Below the pieces are notes generated by a model. That model was not told the DNA's origin, did no database searches, and saw only the letters and a list, made by a program, of their open reading frames with translations. Shown piece by piece: positions 40,760 through 49,453 of a stretch of 50,564 nt of DNA (positions within the stretch are counted from its first letter, which is position 1; each line of letters starts with the position of its first letter). Origin of the DNA: DATAPE01 sp034667545 (GTDB lineage Bacteria; Actinomycetota; CADDZG01; WHSQ01); the NCBI GenBank assembly GCA_034667545.1, contig JAXDJR010000051.1, forward strand, positions 1 to 50,564, in the 5' to 3' direction. The translations under genes were made by a program, and so were the position numbers.

Positions 40760-42157
40760 ATGACGAGGGCTTCCTTCAGGCAGCGGTCGACTCTCGTCCT
40801 AGTGACGGTGGCCCTCGTTGCTAGCGTCACGCAGATCCCGACAGCCTCATCCAGCGCAGGTGCTGCCCGGCGACCCAATGTGCTGATCGTGGTCACGGAC
40901 GATCAGCGAGAAGGCTTTCGGGTGATGCCGCGGGCCCGTCACTGGCTCAAGGCGGGCGGGACATACTTCGATAACGCTTTCGTCACGACACCTCTGTGCT
41001 GCCCATCCCGTGCCTCGATCTTCACGGGCCGCTACACCCACAACCACCATGTCACCAGCAATGATGGCGAGGATGGCAACCTGATCCAGCAATCGACGCT
41101 CCAGTACTATCTGCAGCGCGCCGGCTACGAGACCGCTCTTTACGGGAAGTATCTGAACGCCTGGGACATCACGCAACCGCCCCCTTACTTCGACCGTTAC
41201 GCGCTGACGGTGCGAAGCCATTTCTATTCAGGTGGAACGTGGAACGTCAATGGGACTGTAAAGACCATCGCCGACTACAACACGACTTACATATCCCGAA
41301 AGGCTCGAAAGTTCCTTCACCGTGCCGGCGCCAAACAACAGCCTTGGTTCCTGTACCTGGCAACTGCCGCTCCACATGGGCCGTTCACACCGGAACCGAA
41401 ATACGCGCACGCTCCCGTCCCGCATTGGAGGGGGAACCCGGCCGTATTCGAGAAAGACCGATCTGACAAGCCCAACTATGTTCAGCGGAGTCATCATCGA
41501 TTCACGTACGGGCGGGCGACGCGCAAGGCGCAATTCAGAACTCTAAAGTCGGTCGACGATCTAGTGGGAAACGTTTTCCACACCCTCAACCATCTCGGCG
41601 AGCTGAACGACACACTGGTCATCTTCATCTCCGATAACGGTCTGATGTGGGGTGAGCACGGCCTTATGGGCAAAGGAGTTCCGTACGACCAATCCATCAG
41701 AGTTCCATTACTGGCGCGCTGGCCCGGACATTTCCTGGCCGACGCAACGGACGATCGGATCGTTGCAAACGTCGACATCGCGCCAACGATCCTCGAGGCC
41801 ACGGGTGTCAACCCAGACCCTCAATACCCGATCGACGGAAGAAGCCTGCTCGGAACATCGTCACACCGCTCGGGACTGCTCACAGAGCACTTCCCTCCGG
41901 GGAACCACCCCCCCGGCAACTGGGATTACTGGGCGTCGACGCGAACCAAGACATACAAGTACACCGAGTATTACGAACCGGACGGCACGACCGTGAAGTT
42001 CCGCGAGTATTACGACCTGCGAGCAGATCCGTGGGAGCTTGACAACCTGCTCGGCGACTTGGACCCCTCCAACGATCCAAACATCGCAGCCCTGAGCCAG
42101 CGGTTAGCTCAAGAACGCACCTGCGTTGGAACAACGGGCCGCCACGCCTGCCCCTAA
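40760..42157 (+). CDS. Exported type I sulfatase (second of tandem pair)
   Basis: Paralogue of the preceding gene, 465 residues, aligning end to end with roughly two-thirds or more identity by eye, including the C-terminal cysteine pair (RTCVGTTGRHACP). Signal peptide, TDDQR metal site, formylglycine motif Cys80 in CCPSRASIFTGR and FISDNGLMWGEHGL are intact. It starts 40 bases after the first gene, on the same strand, and is presumably co-transcribed. Differences concentrate around residues 145-165 and 230-260, possibly altering substrate choice. It ends 14 bases before the convergent FAD-linked oxidase. Confidence 0.92.
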   Translation: MTRASFRQRSTLVLVTVALVASVTQIPTASSSAGAARRPNVLIVVTDDQREGFRVMPRARHWLKAGGTYFDNAFVTTPLCCPSRASIFTGRYTHNHHVTSNDGEDGNLIQQSTLQYYLQRAGYETALYGKYLNAWDITQPPPYFDRYALTVRSHFYSGGTWNVNGTVKTIADYNTTYISRKARKFLHRAGAKQQPWFLYLATAAPHGPFTPEPKYAHAPVPHWRGNPAVFEKDRSDKPNYVQRSHHRFTYGRATRKAQFRTLKSVDDLVGNVFHTLNHLGELNDTLVIFISDNGLMWGEHGLMGKGVPYDQSIRVPLLARWPGHFLADATDDRIVANVDIAPTILEATGVNPDPQYPIDGRSLLGTSSHRSGLLTEHFPPGNHPPGNWDYWASTRTKTYKYTEYYEPDGTTVKFREYYDLRADPWELDNLLGDLDPSNDPNIAALSQRLAQERTCVGTTGRHACP

Positions 42158-42171
42158 CCAGGCTTCATCCT

Positions 42172-45108
42172 CTAGATGTAGTTCCGTTCGGGGATCGGTT
42201 CCGAGGGACCGTTCGGGCCTTCGTGGAGCGCCATCTGCAAAACCTGCGCCAGATGCAAGGCCCTTCGATCGGTTGTTTGCGAGATCTGCTCTCTGCAGCT
42301 GAAACCATCGGCCACGATCAGCACATCGGAGCCGGCTTGGCGGACGGCCGGCAGAAGCCCGCGCTCCCCTATCGCCACGGAGACGTCGAACTTTTCTTGT
42401 TCGAAGCCGAAGCTCCCCGCCATCCCGCAGCAACCGTCGTCTAGCAACTGATAATTCAGGCCTACCTTGCTCATTACGGCTTGCTCGGCGTCCATCTTCA
42501 GAACCGCTTTGTGATGACAGTGCCCTTGCACCACGGCGGACCGCGTGAGAGTCGGAGGGATATATCCGCTGTTTTCGAGGAACTCGCTCAGCACGAACGT
42601 CTGCTTGCTCAGACGCTTGGCGTCTTCGTCGCGCGGAAACATGGCCAGCATCTCATCCTTGAACACAGAAACACAGCTCGGCTCTAGCCCAACCAAGGGA
42701 ACTCCATCGTGGATCTCGTTTTGCAGCGCGCGCAAAACCTGACGCAACGACCGCCGGGCCAGTGAGAGCATTCCGTAGTCGTATAGGGGGCGCCCGCAGC
42801 ACAAGGAGGCATCCGGAATCGTGACCACCTCGTAGTCCGCGGCCTCGAGCACCTCGACTGCTGCTTGAGCCACTTGGGGATGGAAGTAGTTGTTCCACGT
42901 GTCGGGCCACAAGATCACGCGACCCCTTGGCCCCCGGCGCCGCGGGTGGTTACGGAACCACTCCTTGAAGGTCTGCTCGGCAAATGCTGGTATCTCGCGC
43001 TCCGCGGCCACTCCTCCCATCCGCTTGAGCGCCGGTGACAGTACAGAAGAGTGACTGACGAGATTGGCTAGCTTCGGCATGCGGCCTCCGACCCGGGCCC
43101 AGTACTGCATCAGACCCATCGCATATGCGGGACGCGGCCTCATTCTCCACTTGTAGTGGTGCGAAAGAAACTCTGCCTTGTATGTCGCCATGTCCACGCC
43201 CATGGGGCATTCGGCCTTACACCCCTTGCACGCCAGACACAGGTCGAGCGCTTCCTTGACCTCGTTCGAGCGCCATCCGTCGGTGACAACCTCGCCCTCC
43301 ATCATCTCGAATAGCACTCGAGCGCGGCCTCGCGTCGAGTGCTTCTCCTCGCGCGTTGCCATGTAGCTAGGACACATCGTTCCCGTGTCGTGCTTGCGGC
43401 ACTGGCCGACCCCTACACAGCGAAGGACCGCTCGATTGAAGCTGCCGTCGTCCTCGGTGTAAGCGAAATTGGTCTTCGGGTCCCAGGGATGGTAGGCGGA
43501 GCCAAGCCGGAGATTCTCGTCAAGGCGGTAGGGGTCGACCACCTTGTGGGGGTTCATCTTTCCGTCGGGGTCCCAGATCCCCTTGAACTCGCCGAAAGCT
43601 TGCACGATCTCTTTGCCGAACATGCGGGGAAGAAGCTCGGCCCGTGATTGGCCGTCGCCGTGCTCTCCCGACAACGACCCGCCGTAGCTGACCACGAGAT
43701 CTGCTGCTTCTTCTATGAACGATCTGAAGTTCTTTATCCCCCCACTGGTCTTGAGATCGAAATTGATGCGGGTGTGCAAGCAACCTTGGCCGAAATGGCC
43801 GTAAAAGGAGCCGTCGTAGTCGTGTTTATCGAACAACTTCCGCAGGTCCCGCAAGTAATCACCCATCTTCTCGGGGGGCACCGCGGAGTCCTCCCATCCT
43901 TCCCAGGTATCGGGGGCACCGGGGACGCGGGCGGTGGCGCCAAGGCCCGACTCGCGCACCTCCCACAGCTTCTTTTCTTCTTCCTTGCGATCGAAGAGCT
44001 TGGTAGTGGGCGCGTTCTTTCCCTTCAAAGAGTCGATGAGGGCGCGCGCTTTGCCATCGCTCTCTTCTTTGCTGTCGCCGCCGAACTCGACCAGGAGCCA
44101 GCCTTTGCCCGGGGGAACGAGCTCGATGTCCTGAGGATGTACGTGCTTCTTCTTCATGTCGCCGATCAGACGGTCGTCGAGGCCCTCCAATCCGATGGGC
44201 CCGTGCTTCATCACCTCCGGGACGTGGTCGGCAGCCTCGTATACGGACGGATAACCAAGCACGAGGAGCGAACGAACGGGGGGGCTTTCGACCAGACGCA
44301 CCTTCGCTTGAAGGATGGTGACACAGGTCGATTCAGTGCCGACGAGCGCCTTTGCAACATCGAAATTCTGCTCGGGGAGAAGTCGGTTGAGGTTGTATCC
44401 CGAGACGCGCCTGGGAATGTGCGGGAAACGATCCCGGATCAGGTCCGCATAACGATCACGCAAGTCCCGAAGATCCGCATAGATCTGCCCTCGGCGGCCT
44501 CCCGAAGCGATGATCTTGTCCAGTTCGTCGTCCCGCGTTTGCCCGATCCACATCCGCTCGCCGTCATAGGTGAGGATCTCCAACTCGATCACATTTTCTT
44601 CTGCTTTGCCGCCCATGATCGAGTGCACGCCGCAGGAGTTGTTACCGATCATCCCGCCCATGGTGCAGTACTGGTGGGTCGACGGATCGGGGGCCCAAGT
44701 GAGATGGTGGCGCTCGGCCGCGTGACGCAAGTCGTCGCAGACCACTCCCGGCTCCACGAGCGCGAACTTCTTTTCCGCGTCCATCGCGATGATGTTGTTC
44801 AGACGCTTCGAGAAATCGATCACAACGGCAACGTTGCAACACTGTCCCGCGAGACTTGTGCCACCACCACGGTTCAACAAAGGAGCAGCGTGGTCATGGC
44901 AGATCTGGACGGCGGCGATCGCGTCTTCGACATCGTGAGGGACCACGACACCTATCGGAACCTGCCGGTAATTGGAGCCATCGTAGGAATACAGCGCCCG
45001 GCTCCCCGTATCGAAACGAACCTCGCCCCTGATGGTCTTCTTGAGGTCGGCAGCCAGAGCTGCTGCATCGACGCCGGTGGCGGACACGCTTTTGAAATCT
45101 AGCTTCAC
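42172..45108 (-). CDS. FAD-linked dehydrogenase fused to Fe-S and CCG domains
   Basis: Protein of 978 residues uniting GlcD- and GlpC-like parts in one chain, as in the YdiJ/D-2-hydroxyacid dehydrogenase group. The N-terminal FAD_binding_4 domain has NRGGGTSLAGQC, PSTHQYCTMGGMIGNNSCG and the FAD-oxidase C domain with SGEHGDG. Next come ferredoxin-type cysteine clusters (CVGVGQC, CLACKGCKAECP) and two CCG-type motifs (LCCGRPL, DGCCGMAGSFG). It should oxidise a 2-hydroxyacid such as D-lactate or D-2-hydroxyglutarate and pass electrons to quinone or another carrier. GTG at 45108 has GGAGG six bases upstream. Confidence 0.92.
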   Translation of the reverse strand: MKLDFKSVSATGVDAAALAADLKKTIRGEVRFDTGSRALYSYDGSNYRQVPIGVVVPHDVEDAIAAVQICHDHAAPLLNRGGGTSLAGQCCNVAVVIDFSKRLNNIIAMDAEKKFALVEPGVVCDDLRHAAERHHLTWAPDPSTHQYCTMGGMIGNNSCGVHSIMGGKAEENVIELEILTYDGERMWIGQTRDDELDKIIASGGRRGQIYADLRDLRDRYADLIRDRFPHIPRRVSGYNLNRLLPEQNFDVAKALVGTESTCVTILQAKVRLVESPPVRSLLVLGYPSVYEAADHVPEVMKHGPIGLEGLDDRLIGDMKKKHVHPQDIELVPPGKGWLLVEFGGDSKEESDGKARALIDSLKGKNAPTTKLFDRKEEEKKLWEVRESGLGATARVPGAPDTWEGWEDSAVPPEKMGDYLRDLRKLFDKHDYDGSFYGHFGQGCLHTRINFDLKTSGGIKNFRSFIEEAADLVVSYGGSLSGEHGDGQSRAELLPRMFGKEIVQAFGEFKGIWDPDGKMNPHKVVDPYRLDENLRLGSAYHPWDPKTNFAYTEDDGSFNRAVLRCVGVGQCRKHDTGTMCPSYMATREEKHSTRGRARVLFEMMEGEVVTDGWRSNEVKEALDLCLACKGCKAECPMGVDMATYKAEFLSHHYKWRMRPRPAYAMGLMQYWARVGGRMPKLANLVSHSSVLSPALKRMGGVAAEREIPAFAEQTFKEWFRNHPRRRGPRGRVILWPDTWNNYFHPQVAQAAVEVLEAADYEVVTIPDASLCCGRPLYDYGMLSLARRSLRQVLRALQNEIHDGVPLVGLEPSCVSVFKDEMLAMFPRDEDAKRLSKQTFVLSEFLENSGYIPPTLTRSAVVQGHCHHKAVLKMDAEQAVMSKVGLNYQLLDDGCCGMAGSFGFEQEKFDVSVAIGERGLLPAVRQAGSDVLIVADGFSCREQISQTTDRRALHLAQVLQMALHEGPNGPSEPIPERNYI

Positions 45109-45202
45109 GTCGAACCTCCATCAATGGCCCACTGCGGATAAACGAGGAAGTAGGTGGCGTAGGAGTGTTTTAACTCTAGCCGTTCAATCGCGACATCTGA
45201 GG

Positions 45203-45271
45203 TCAAGGCCGTTGTCTCCATCGGTCGTTGGGTCGCGGCAAGAGGTCCTCGATCATGTCCTTGATGCCCAT
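45203..45271 (-). CDS. Possible 22-residue peptide upstream of the FAD dehydrogenase
   Basis: ATG at 45271 opens a 22-codon frame beginning MGIKDMIEDLLPRP, with GGAGAGG just upstream, ending 94 bases before the dehydrogenase gene on the same strand. The first half is amphipathic and charged; the second is rich in Pro and Arg. It could be a leader peptide or chance; only the good ribosome site supports it. Confidence 0.3.
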   Translation of the reverse strand: MGIKDMIEDLLPRPNDRWRQRP

Positions 45272-45309
45272 CACCTCTCCGGCCCGCCGTGCTCCTAAAC
45301 TGGCACAGC

Positions 45310-46110
45310 ATGCCAACGACATCCCCGCCGGCTTGGACCGAGATGCACGAGATCGCCCGATGGGTAGGTGCGGCCCGGCGGATCGTGGCCCTAACTGGAG
45401 CCGGCATCTCCACAGAGTCCGGCATCCCCGATTTCCGCGGTCCCAATGGGGTGTGGACGAAAAACCCGGGGGCCGAGAGACTGGCTTCCCTCCATCACTA
45501 CATGAGCGACCCCGAGCTGCGCGTGCGCGCCTGGCAGACGCGGCTACACCACCCCGCCCGCAGCGCTCATCCCAACCCCGCTCATGAAGCCTTGGTGCGG
45601 CTCGAGAAGATGGGAAAACTGGACACCTTGATAACCCAGAACATCGACGGCCTTCATCTCGGCGCCGGGACGTCACCACAACGTCTGATCGAGATCCACG
45701 GCAACATGCGTCAGGTCGTCTGCACGAGTTGTGGCGAGCGCGGACCGATGGAAGCTGCTCTGGAACGAGTGCGCACGGGAGAGGCCGACCCGCCATGTGA
45801 GGGCTGCGGCGGCATCCTCAAATCGACGACGATCTCATTCGGCCAAAGCCTTGTTCCAGGAGATCTCGAGCGCGCCAAGCGGGCGGCAAAGGGCTGCGAT
45901 CTGTTCCTTGCGATCGGCACCTCACTCACCGTCTACCCAGTGGCTTATCTGCCGCGCCTGGCGCTGCGAGCGGGAGCCCGCCTTGTCATCTTCAATGCAG
46001 AGCCGACTACGGCGGATTCAATTGCGGATGCGCGCGTCGAAGCACCGCTGGGGACCTCATTACCGCAACTGATTGTTCTCCTTCAAGCTGAGGTGAGCGC
46101 CGTCAGCTAG
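45310..46110 (+). CDS. Sir2-family NAD-dependent protein deacylase
   Basis: Sirtuin of 266 residues: NAD-binding TGAGISTESGIPDFRG, TQNIDGLH, catalytic His in IEIHGNMRQVVC, the zinc ribbon CTSCGERG and CEGCGGI, and C-terminal LAIGTSLTVYPVAYLP with FNAEPT. It removes acyl groups from lysines using NAD. No Tyr/Arg pair typical of the CobB desuccinylase group is obvious. ATG at 45310 is preferred to an in-frame start seven codons earlier. It overlaps the convergent DoxX-Rieske gene by eight bases. Confidence 0.93.
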   Translation: MPTTSPPAWTEMHEIARWVGAARRIVALTGAGISTESGIPDFRGPNGVWTKNPGAERLASLHHYMSDPELRVRAWQTRLHHPARSAHPNPAHEALVRLEKMGKLDTLITQNIDGLHLGAGTSPQRLIEIHGNMRQVVCTSCGERGPMEAALERVRTGEADPPCEGCGGILKSTTISFGQSLVPGDLERAKRAAKGCDLFLAIGTSLTVYPVAYLPRLALRAGARLVIFNAEPTTADSIADARVEAPLGTSLPQLIVLLQAEVSAVS

Positions 46111-47188
46111 GCAGCACCACGTTCCGAGTGGTGGGATCGATGGCAACTGCGATCTTCGGCAACGGCACGGGAGCAGGGCCCGCAAGCACGCGCGCCCCGT
46201 GACGCGGATCGAATTCTGCCCCATGACACGGACAGTAGAGAACTTTGGTCGAGGGGTCGTACCCCACTGTGCATCCGGCATGGGTGCACACCCGGCTATA
46301 GGCCACGACTTTGTCTTTGCTCAACCGGAACAAAGCGGCAGGCGTGCCATCGCCGGATGTAAAGGCAACGGGTTGCCCCACTTTCAGCTTGTCCAAGGAT
46401 CCGATGACCTGGCCCCTCAGCGGTGATGAGGACGATGAGGGGGTCGCAGACCGGGGCGTCGACGGCGCACGGGTTGCCCGTGTCGATCGCGTCCCCGCGG
46501 CACTCAGACCACCCGAACTGGGCGTCGCTTCGGACAGTCGCGAAAGAAGACGTGCAAAGACAGCGAAACCCAGTGTCCCCGCCATGACCATTCCTCCGCG
46601 CAGGAAGTTTCGCCGGTCCAGAGTCGACGCGGCTGAGTTCGCGGAATACCGAGATTGTGTCGCCCTTGCCGGGCGAGACTCCGTTGCCCTTCTCGGGCGC
46701 GCATCCCACATGCTCAACCCGTAGGCCCCCCACGCCACCGCGTAAATCGAATCCGATCCCAGAAAAAAGGGATGAATGTGCCATGTAGCTGACAACCACA
46801 GCACGGTGCTGATCGCGCAACCGCAGGAGGCGGCCACGATGGCGCCGACTCCCAACAGCACTGCCACGCCGATCGCCGTCTCCCCCAGGGCGACTACCAC
46901 CCCGGTCGCGGTGGGAAAGTGAGCGAGGAGGTGCAACAACGGGGCTATGGGACTGCCGTTCGCAAACGCGCGTAGCTGCGCTCCGATGAAAGTAGGCCTG
47001 CCCGGCTGGAAGAAGTTCGGGTCGGCAAGCTTCTGGATGCCCGCATACAGAAAGGTGACGCCCAGAAAAGCCCGCAACAAACGCAGGGCACGAGATTGCC
47101 TCTCCCAACTCTCCACCACCGATGCCGCAGCGAGCGTCGTCAGCGAACCAGCTTCCTGCTTCCGGGGAGTTTGGGTCCAGGTTCTCAT
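46103..47188 (-). CDS. DoxX-domain/Rieske iron-sulfur fusion protein
   Basis: Protein of 361 residues. Residues 35-162 form a four-helix DoxX-type domain (ALRLLRAFLGVTFLYAGIQKL, GETAIGVAVLLGVGAIVAASCGC, DSIYAVAWGAYGLSMW). A twin-arginine-like segment (DRRNFLRGGMVMAGTLG, 191-207) starts a further helix, followed by a Ser/Thr-rich linker and a Rieske domain at 260-361 with cluster ligands in CTHAGC (301-306) and CPCH (319-322). The layout suggests a quinone-linked membrane part joined to an external [2Fe-2S] carrier. It is divergent from a two-component system with a shared repeat operator. Partner and substrate are unknown. Confidence 0.88.
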   Translation of the reverse strand: MRTWTQTPRKQEAGSLTTLAAASVVESWERQSRALRLLRAFLGVTFLYAGIQKLADPNFFQPGRPTFIGAQLRAFANGSPIAPLLHLLAHFPTATGVVVALGETAIGVAVLLGVGAIVAASCGCAISTVLWLSATWHIHPFFLGSDSIYAVAWGAYGLSMWDARPRRATESRPARATQSRYSANSAASTLDRRNFLRGGMVMAGTLGFAVFARLLSRLSEATPSSGGLSAAGTRSTRATRAPSTPRSATPSSSSSPLRGQVIGSLDKLKVGQPVAFTSGDGTPAALFRLSKDKVVAYSRVCTHAGCTVGYDPSTKVLYCPCHGAEFDPRHGARVLAGPAPVPLPKIAVAIDPTTRNVVLPS

Positions 47189-47232
47189 TTGCTTAAAGGG
47201 TACGAACCTCAGCTATCCACAGTGCAAGCTCG

Positions 47233-47252
47233 AGGTAAAGGGAAGGTAAAGG
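47233..47252. promoter_or_regulatory. 11-base-spaced direct repeat, likely response-regulator site
   Basis: AGGTAAAGG occurs at 47233-47241 and again at 47244-47252, exactly 11 bases apart. OmpR/PhoB-family regulators bind such head-to-tail repeats with about one helical turn of spacing. The site lies between the DoxX-Rieske gene and the response regulator and could control both. Confidence 0.6.
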
Positions 47253-47293
47253 TTCGAATATCGCCTATGACGTCTCATCCATACAATTCACGG

Positions 47294-47959
47294 ATGCCTT
47301 CACTGCTGCTCGTCGAAGATGATGAAGCGATCTTTGAGCCCTTGTTGCGCGTGCTCAGGCGAGACGGTTACACCACAGATCACGCAGCCACCGGTCCGGT
47401 GGCGCTCGAGCTCGCAGCCACACGAGCCTTCCATTTGATCCTGCTGGATCTCGGCTTACCAGGCCAGGATGGTCTCGACGTTTGTCGAAAGCTACGCCTG
47501 GCTGGGTACGAAGGGCCGATCCTCATGTTGACGGCGAGAGCCGACGAAGTGGACAAAGTCGTGGGGCTGGACGTGGGGGCCGACGACTACGTAACGAAGC
47601 CTTTCAGCCTCGCCGAGCTACTTGCCCGGATCCGAGCGCTTCTTCGCAGAGCCGGAACGCCCGCGGAGACCGCGGACCTTCGGATCGATGTGCGATCGCG
47701 CCGGGCGTGGAGTGACGGAAATGAGCTCGATCTAACCCTCAAAGAATTCGATCTTCTGGCACTGCTCATCGAGGAAGCCGGACAAGTCGTTCCTCGCTCT
47801 CGGATCATGCACGAGATCTGGCATGAGAACTGGTTCGGTTCCACCAAGACTCTCGATATGCACGTATCTTCTCTGCGCCGCAAGTTGGGTGATGATCCCT
47901 CCGACCCACGGTACGTCACGACCATCCGAGGTGTGGGCTACCGCCTCGAGAAGCGCTGA
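47294..47959 (+). CDS. OmpR/PhoB-family response regulator
   Basis: Protein of 221 residues: receiver domain with acidic pair Glu8/Asp9/Asp10, phospho-acceptor Asp52 (LILLDLGLPG), TAR switch (LMLTARAD) and Lys in DDYVTKPFS; then a winged-helix output domain (LDLTLKEFDLLALLIEEAGQVVPRSRIMHEIW, TKTLDMHVSSLRRKLGDDPSDPRYVTTIRGVGYRL). ATG at 47294 begins the receiver exactly; an ATG nine codons earlier at 47267 is possible. It is followed at three bases by the sensor kinase and preceded by a direct repeat that it may bind. Confidence 0.95.
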   Translation: MPSLLLVEDDEAIFEPLLRVLRRDGYTTDHAATGPVALELAATRAFHLILLDLGLPGQDGLDVCRKLRLAGYEGPILMLTARADEVDKVVGLDVGADDYVTKPFSLAELLARIRALLRRAGTPAETADLRIDVRSRRAWSDGNELDLTLKEFDLLALLIEEAGQVVPRSRIMHEIWHENWFGSTKTLDMHVSSLRRKLGDDPSDPRYVTTIRGVGYRLEKR

Positions 47960-47962
47960 TCG

Positions 47963-49198
47963 ATGCGGCAACGGATGCTGCGCTGGGCAATCACTGTCTC
48001 GCTCGCCGCGGTGCTTGTCCTGGGGATCCCTTTAGGCGTTGCAGGAACGAGGTTGATCCGGACAGACGCGCGCCAGAGCCTCGAGCACGACGCAGACAAC
48101 ATAGCTTCAACGGTGGAGGACAACTTCGAACACGGTCAGAAACTGACCAGATCGATCTTGTTGCGGGTGGCCCCCGCAGGCCAGCGCGTGATCGTCGAGG
48201 GACGAGACGGAAGCGTCCTGACGGTGGGAGCCCCCATCGAAGGGCCGATGCTTGAGGCACGGTCGCACGTCGCCAAGAGCGCTGGCGTCTTGGTGAAAAC
48301 CTCGGCGCAGAATGTGAATACACGCATCAAGCGACTCTGGCTACTGCTGGGAACGCTCGCCGTGGGAGGTGTAGGCGCGGGAGTGGCATTGGCCTTGCTG
48401 CAGGCGAGGCGCCTTAGCGCACCGTTGGACGCGCTCGCGTACAGTTCGCGCCTCCTCGGTGGTGGTGACTTCTCCGCGCGAGCAACCAAGCATGGCATCC
48501 CCGAGATAGATGCCGTCGCCGAAGCTTTGAACGCCAGCGCCGCACAGATCGCGGAATTGATGGCGACCGAGCGAAGGTTCGCTTCTAATGTCTCTCACCA
48601 ACTGCGGACTCCGCTCACAGGGATCCGGATGCGCTTAGAAGAACTCGCCGGCTCTGAGGACATCGAGCAGGCGAGAGTTGAAGCGCTAGCGGCACTTCAG
48701 CAGGTGGACCGGTTGACCTCGACCATTACAGAGATCCTTCAACTGACACGGACGGGCCGCCTGGCCGGAAGATCCGTGATCGACCTTCGGGCCCTCGTTC
48801 GTAGTCACATCGACGATTGGCGGGATGCGTACCGTTCCAACGGCATCGTCGTCTCTTTCCGGTCAGAAGATCTGGTCGCTAAAGCTAGCGCCACGCCGGG
48901 AGTTGTCGGGCAAGCCTTGGACGTCCTTCTGGACAACAGCATCAAACACGGCCTCGGGCCCGTCGAGGTCTCATTGCAGACGAACAACGGTCACGTCCTT
49001 ATCCATGTCGCCGATCAGGGACCAGGGATCTCCGAGGGCCTCGAGGATGACATTTTCGATTGGAGCACATCCACGGGCGGAGGGATGGGTGTCGGGTTGC
49101 CCCTCGCTCGCACGCTGGTCGAGTCAGACGGGGGCCAGCTGAGGTTGACGAGGGCTCACCCCGCTGAGTTCGAGATCGCCCTGCCCGCGGCGGAATAA
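47963..49198 (+). CDS. Sensor histidine kinase
   Basis: Protein of 411 residues: two membrane helices (about 8-30 and 124-147) enclosing a short external loop of about 90 residues, a HAMP linker, a dimerisation domain with His212 in VSHQLRTPLTGIRMR, and a catalytic domain with an N-box (LDVLLDNSIKH), DQGPGIS and GMGVGLPLAR. The periplasmic loop has no recognisable sensor fold, so the signal is unknown. It is three bases after the response regulator stop and forms its cognate pair; the divergent DoxX-Rieske gene is a likely target. Confidence 0.95.
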   Translation: MRQRMLRWAITVSLAAVLVLGIPLGVAGTRLIRTDARQSLEHDADNIASTVEDNFEHGQKLTRSILLRVAPAGQRVIVEGRDGSVLTVGAPIEGPMLEARSHVAKSAGVLVKTSAQNVNTRIKRLWLLLGTLAVGGVGAGVALALLQARRLSAPLDALAYSSRLLGGGDFSARATKHGIPEIDAVAEALNASAAQIAELMATERRFASNVSHQLRTPLTGIRMRLEELAGSEDIEQARVEALAALQQVDRLTSTITEILQLTRTGRLAGRSVIDLRALVRSHIDDWRDAYRSNGIVVSFRSEDLVAKASATPGVVGQALDVLLDNSIKHGLGPVEVSLQTNNGHVLIHVADQGPGISEGLEDDIFDWSTSTGGGMGVGLPLARTLVESDGGQLRLTRAHPAEFEIALPAAE

Positions 49199-49218
49199 GG
49201 AGAGATGAATCCTTTCGG

Positions 49219-49301
49219 TGGCGGGAAGAGGATTCGAACCTCTGTAGGCATTAGCCGACGATTTTACAGACCGCTCCCTTTGGCCACTCGGGCATCCCGC
49301 C
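49219..49301 (-). tRNA. tRNA-Tyr (anticodon GTA)
   Basis: Class II tRNA on the minus strand: acceptor GGCGGGA/TCCCGCC, D arm starting CCCGAGTGG, anticodon loop CTGTAAA with GTA, a long variable arm (GGCTAATGCC) and T arm AGAGG/CCTCT with TTCGAAT. A long variable arm with a GTA anticodon is diagnostic of bacterial tRNA-Tyr. CCA is not encoded. Confidence 0.95.
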
Positions 49302-49351
49302 GGAAACGCGCTACAGGATAGCGGGGTCAGCGTTTCATCGACGCAGGGCTG

Positions 49352-49393
49352 CTGTCGGGTATGTCGGCCGACCTGTCGGGTATGTCGGCCGGC
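49352..49393. repeat. Two-copy 21-base tandem repeat
   Basis: The 21-base unit beginning CTGTCGGGTATGTCGGCC is present twice, at 49352-49372 and 49373-49393, with one mismatch in the second last position and the first five bases of a third copy. It sits between tRNA-Tyr and the nucleotidyltransferase gene. No function is evident. Confidence 0.7.
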
Positions 49394-49453
49394 CTGTCAT
49401 GGCTGTAGGCGCCGACCTGCGGGTTGTGCAGTGACCCGTGCTAAGAGGGAGCG

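Noticed and set aside
43648..45102. A 484-codon open frame antisense to the FAD dehydrogenase
   Set aside because: It mirrors a clear 978-residue enzyme, lacks a ribosome site and gives no coherent protein.
49352..49398. Start of a CRISPR array
   Set aside because: The 21-base units are contiguous with no spacers, and there are only two copies and no cas genes.
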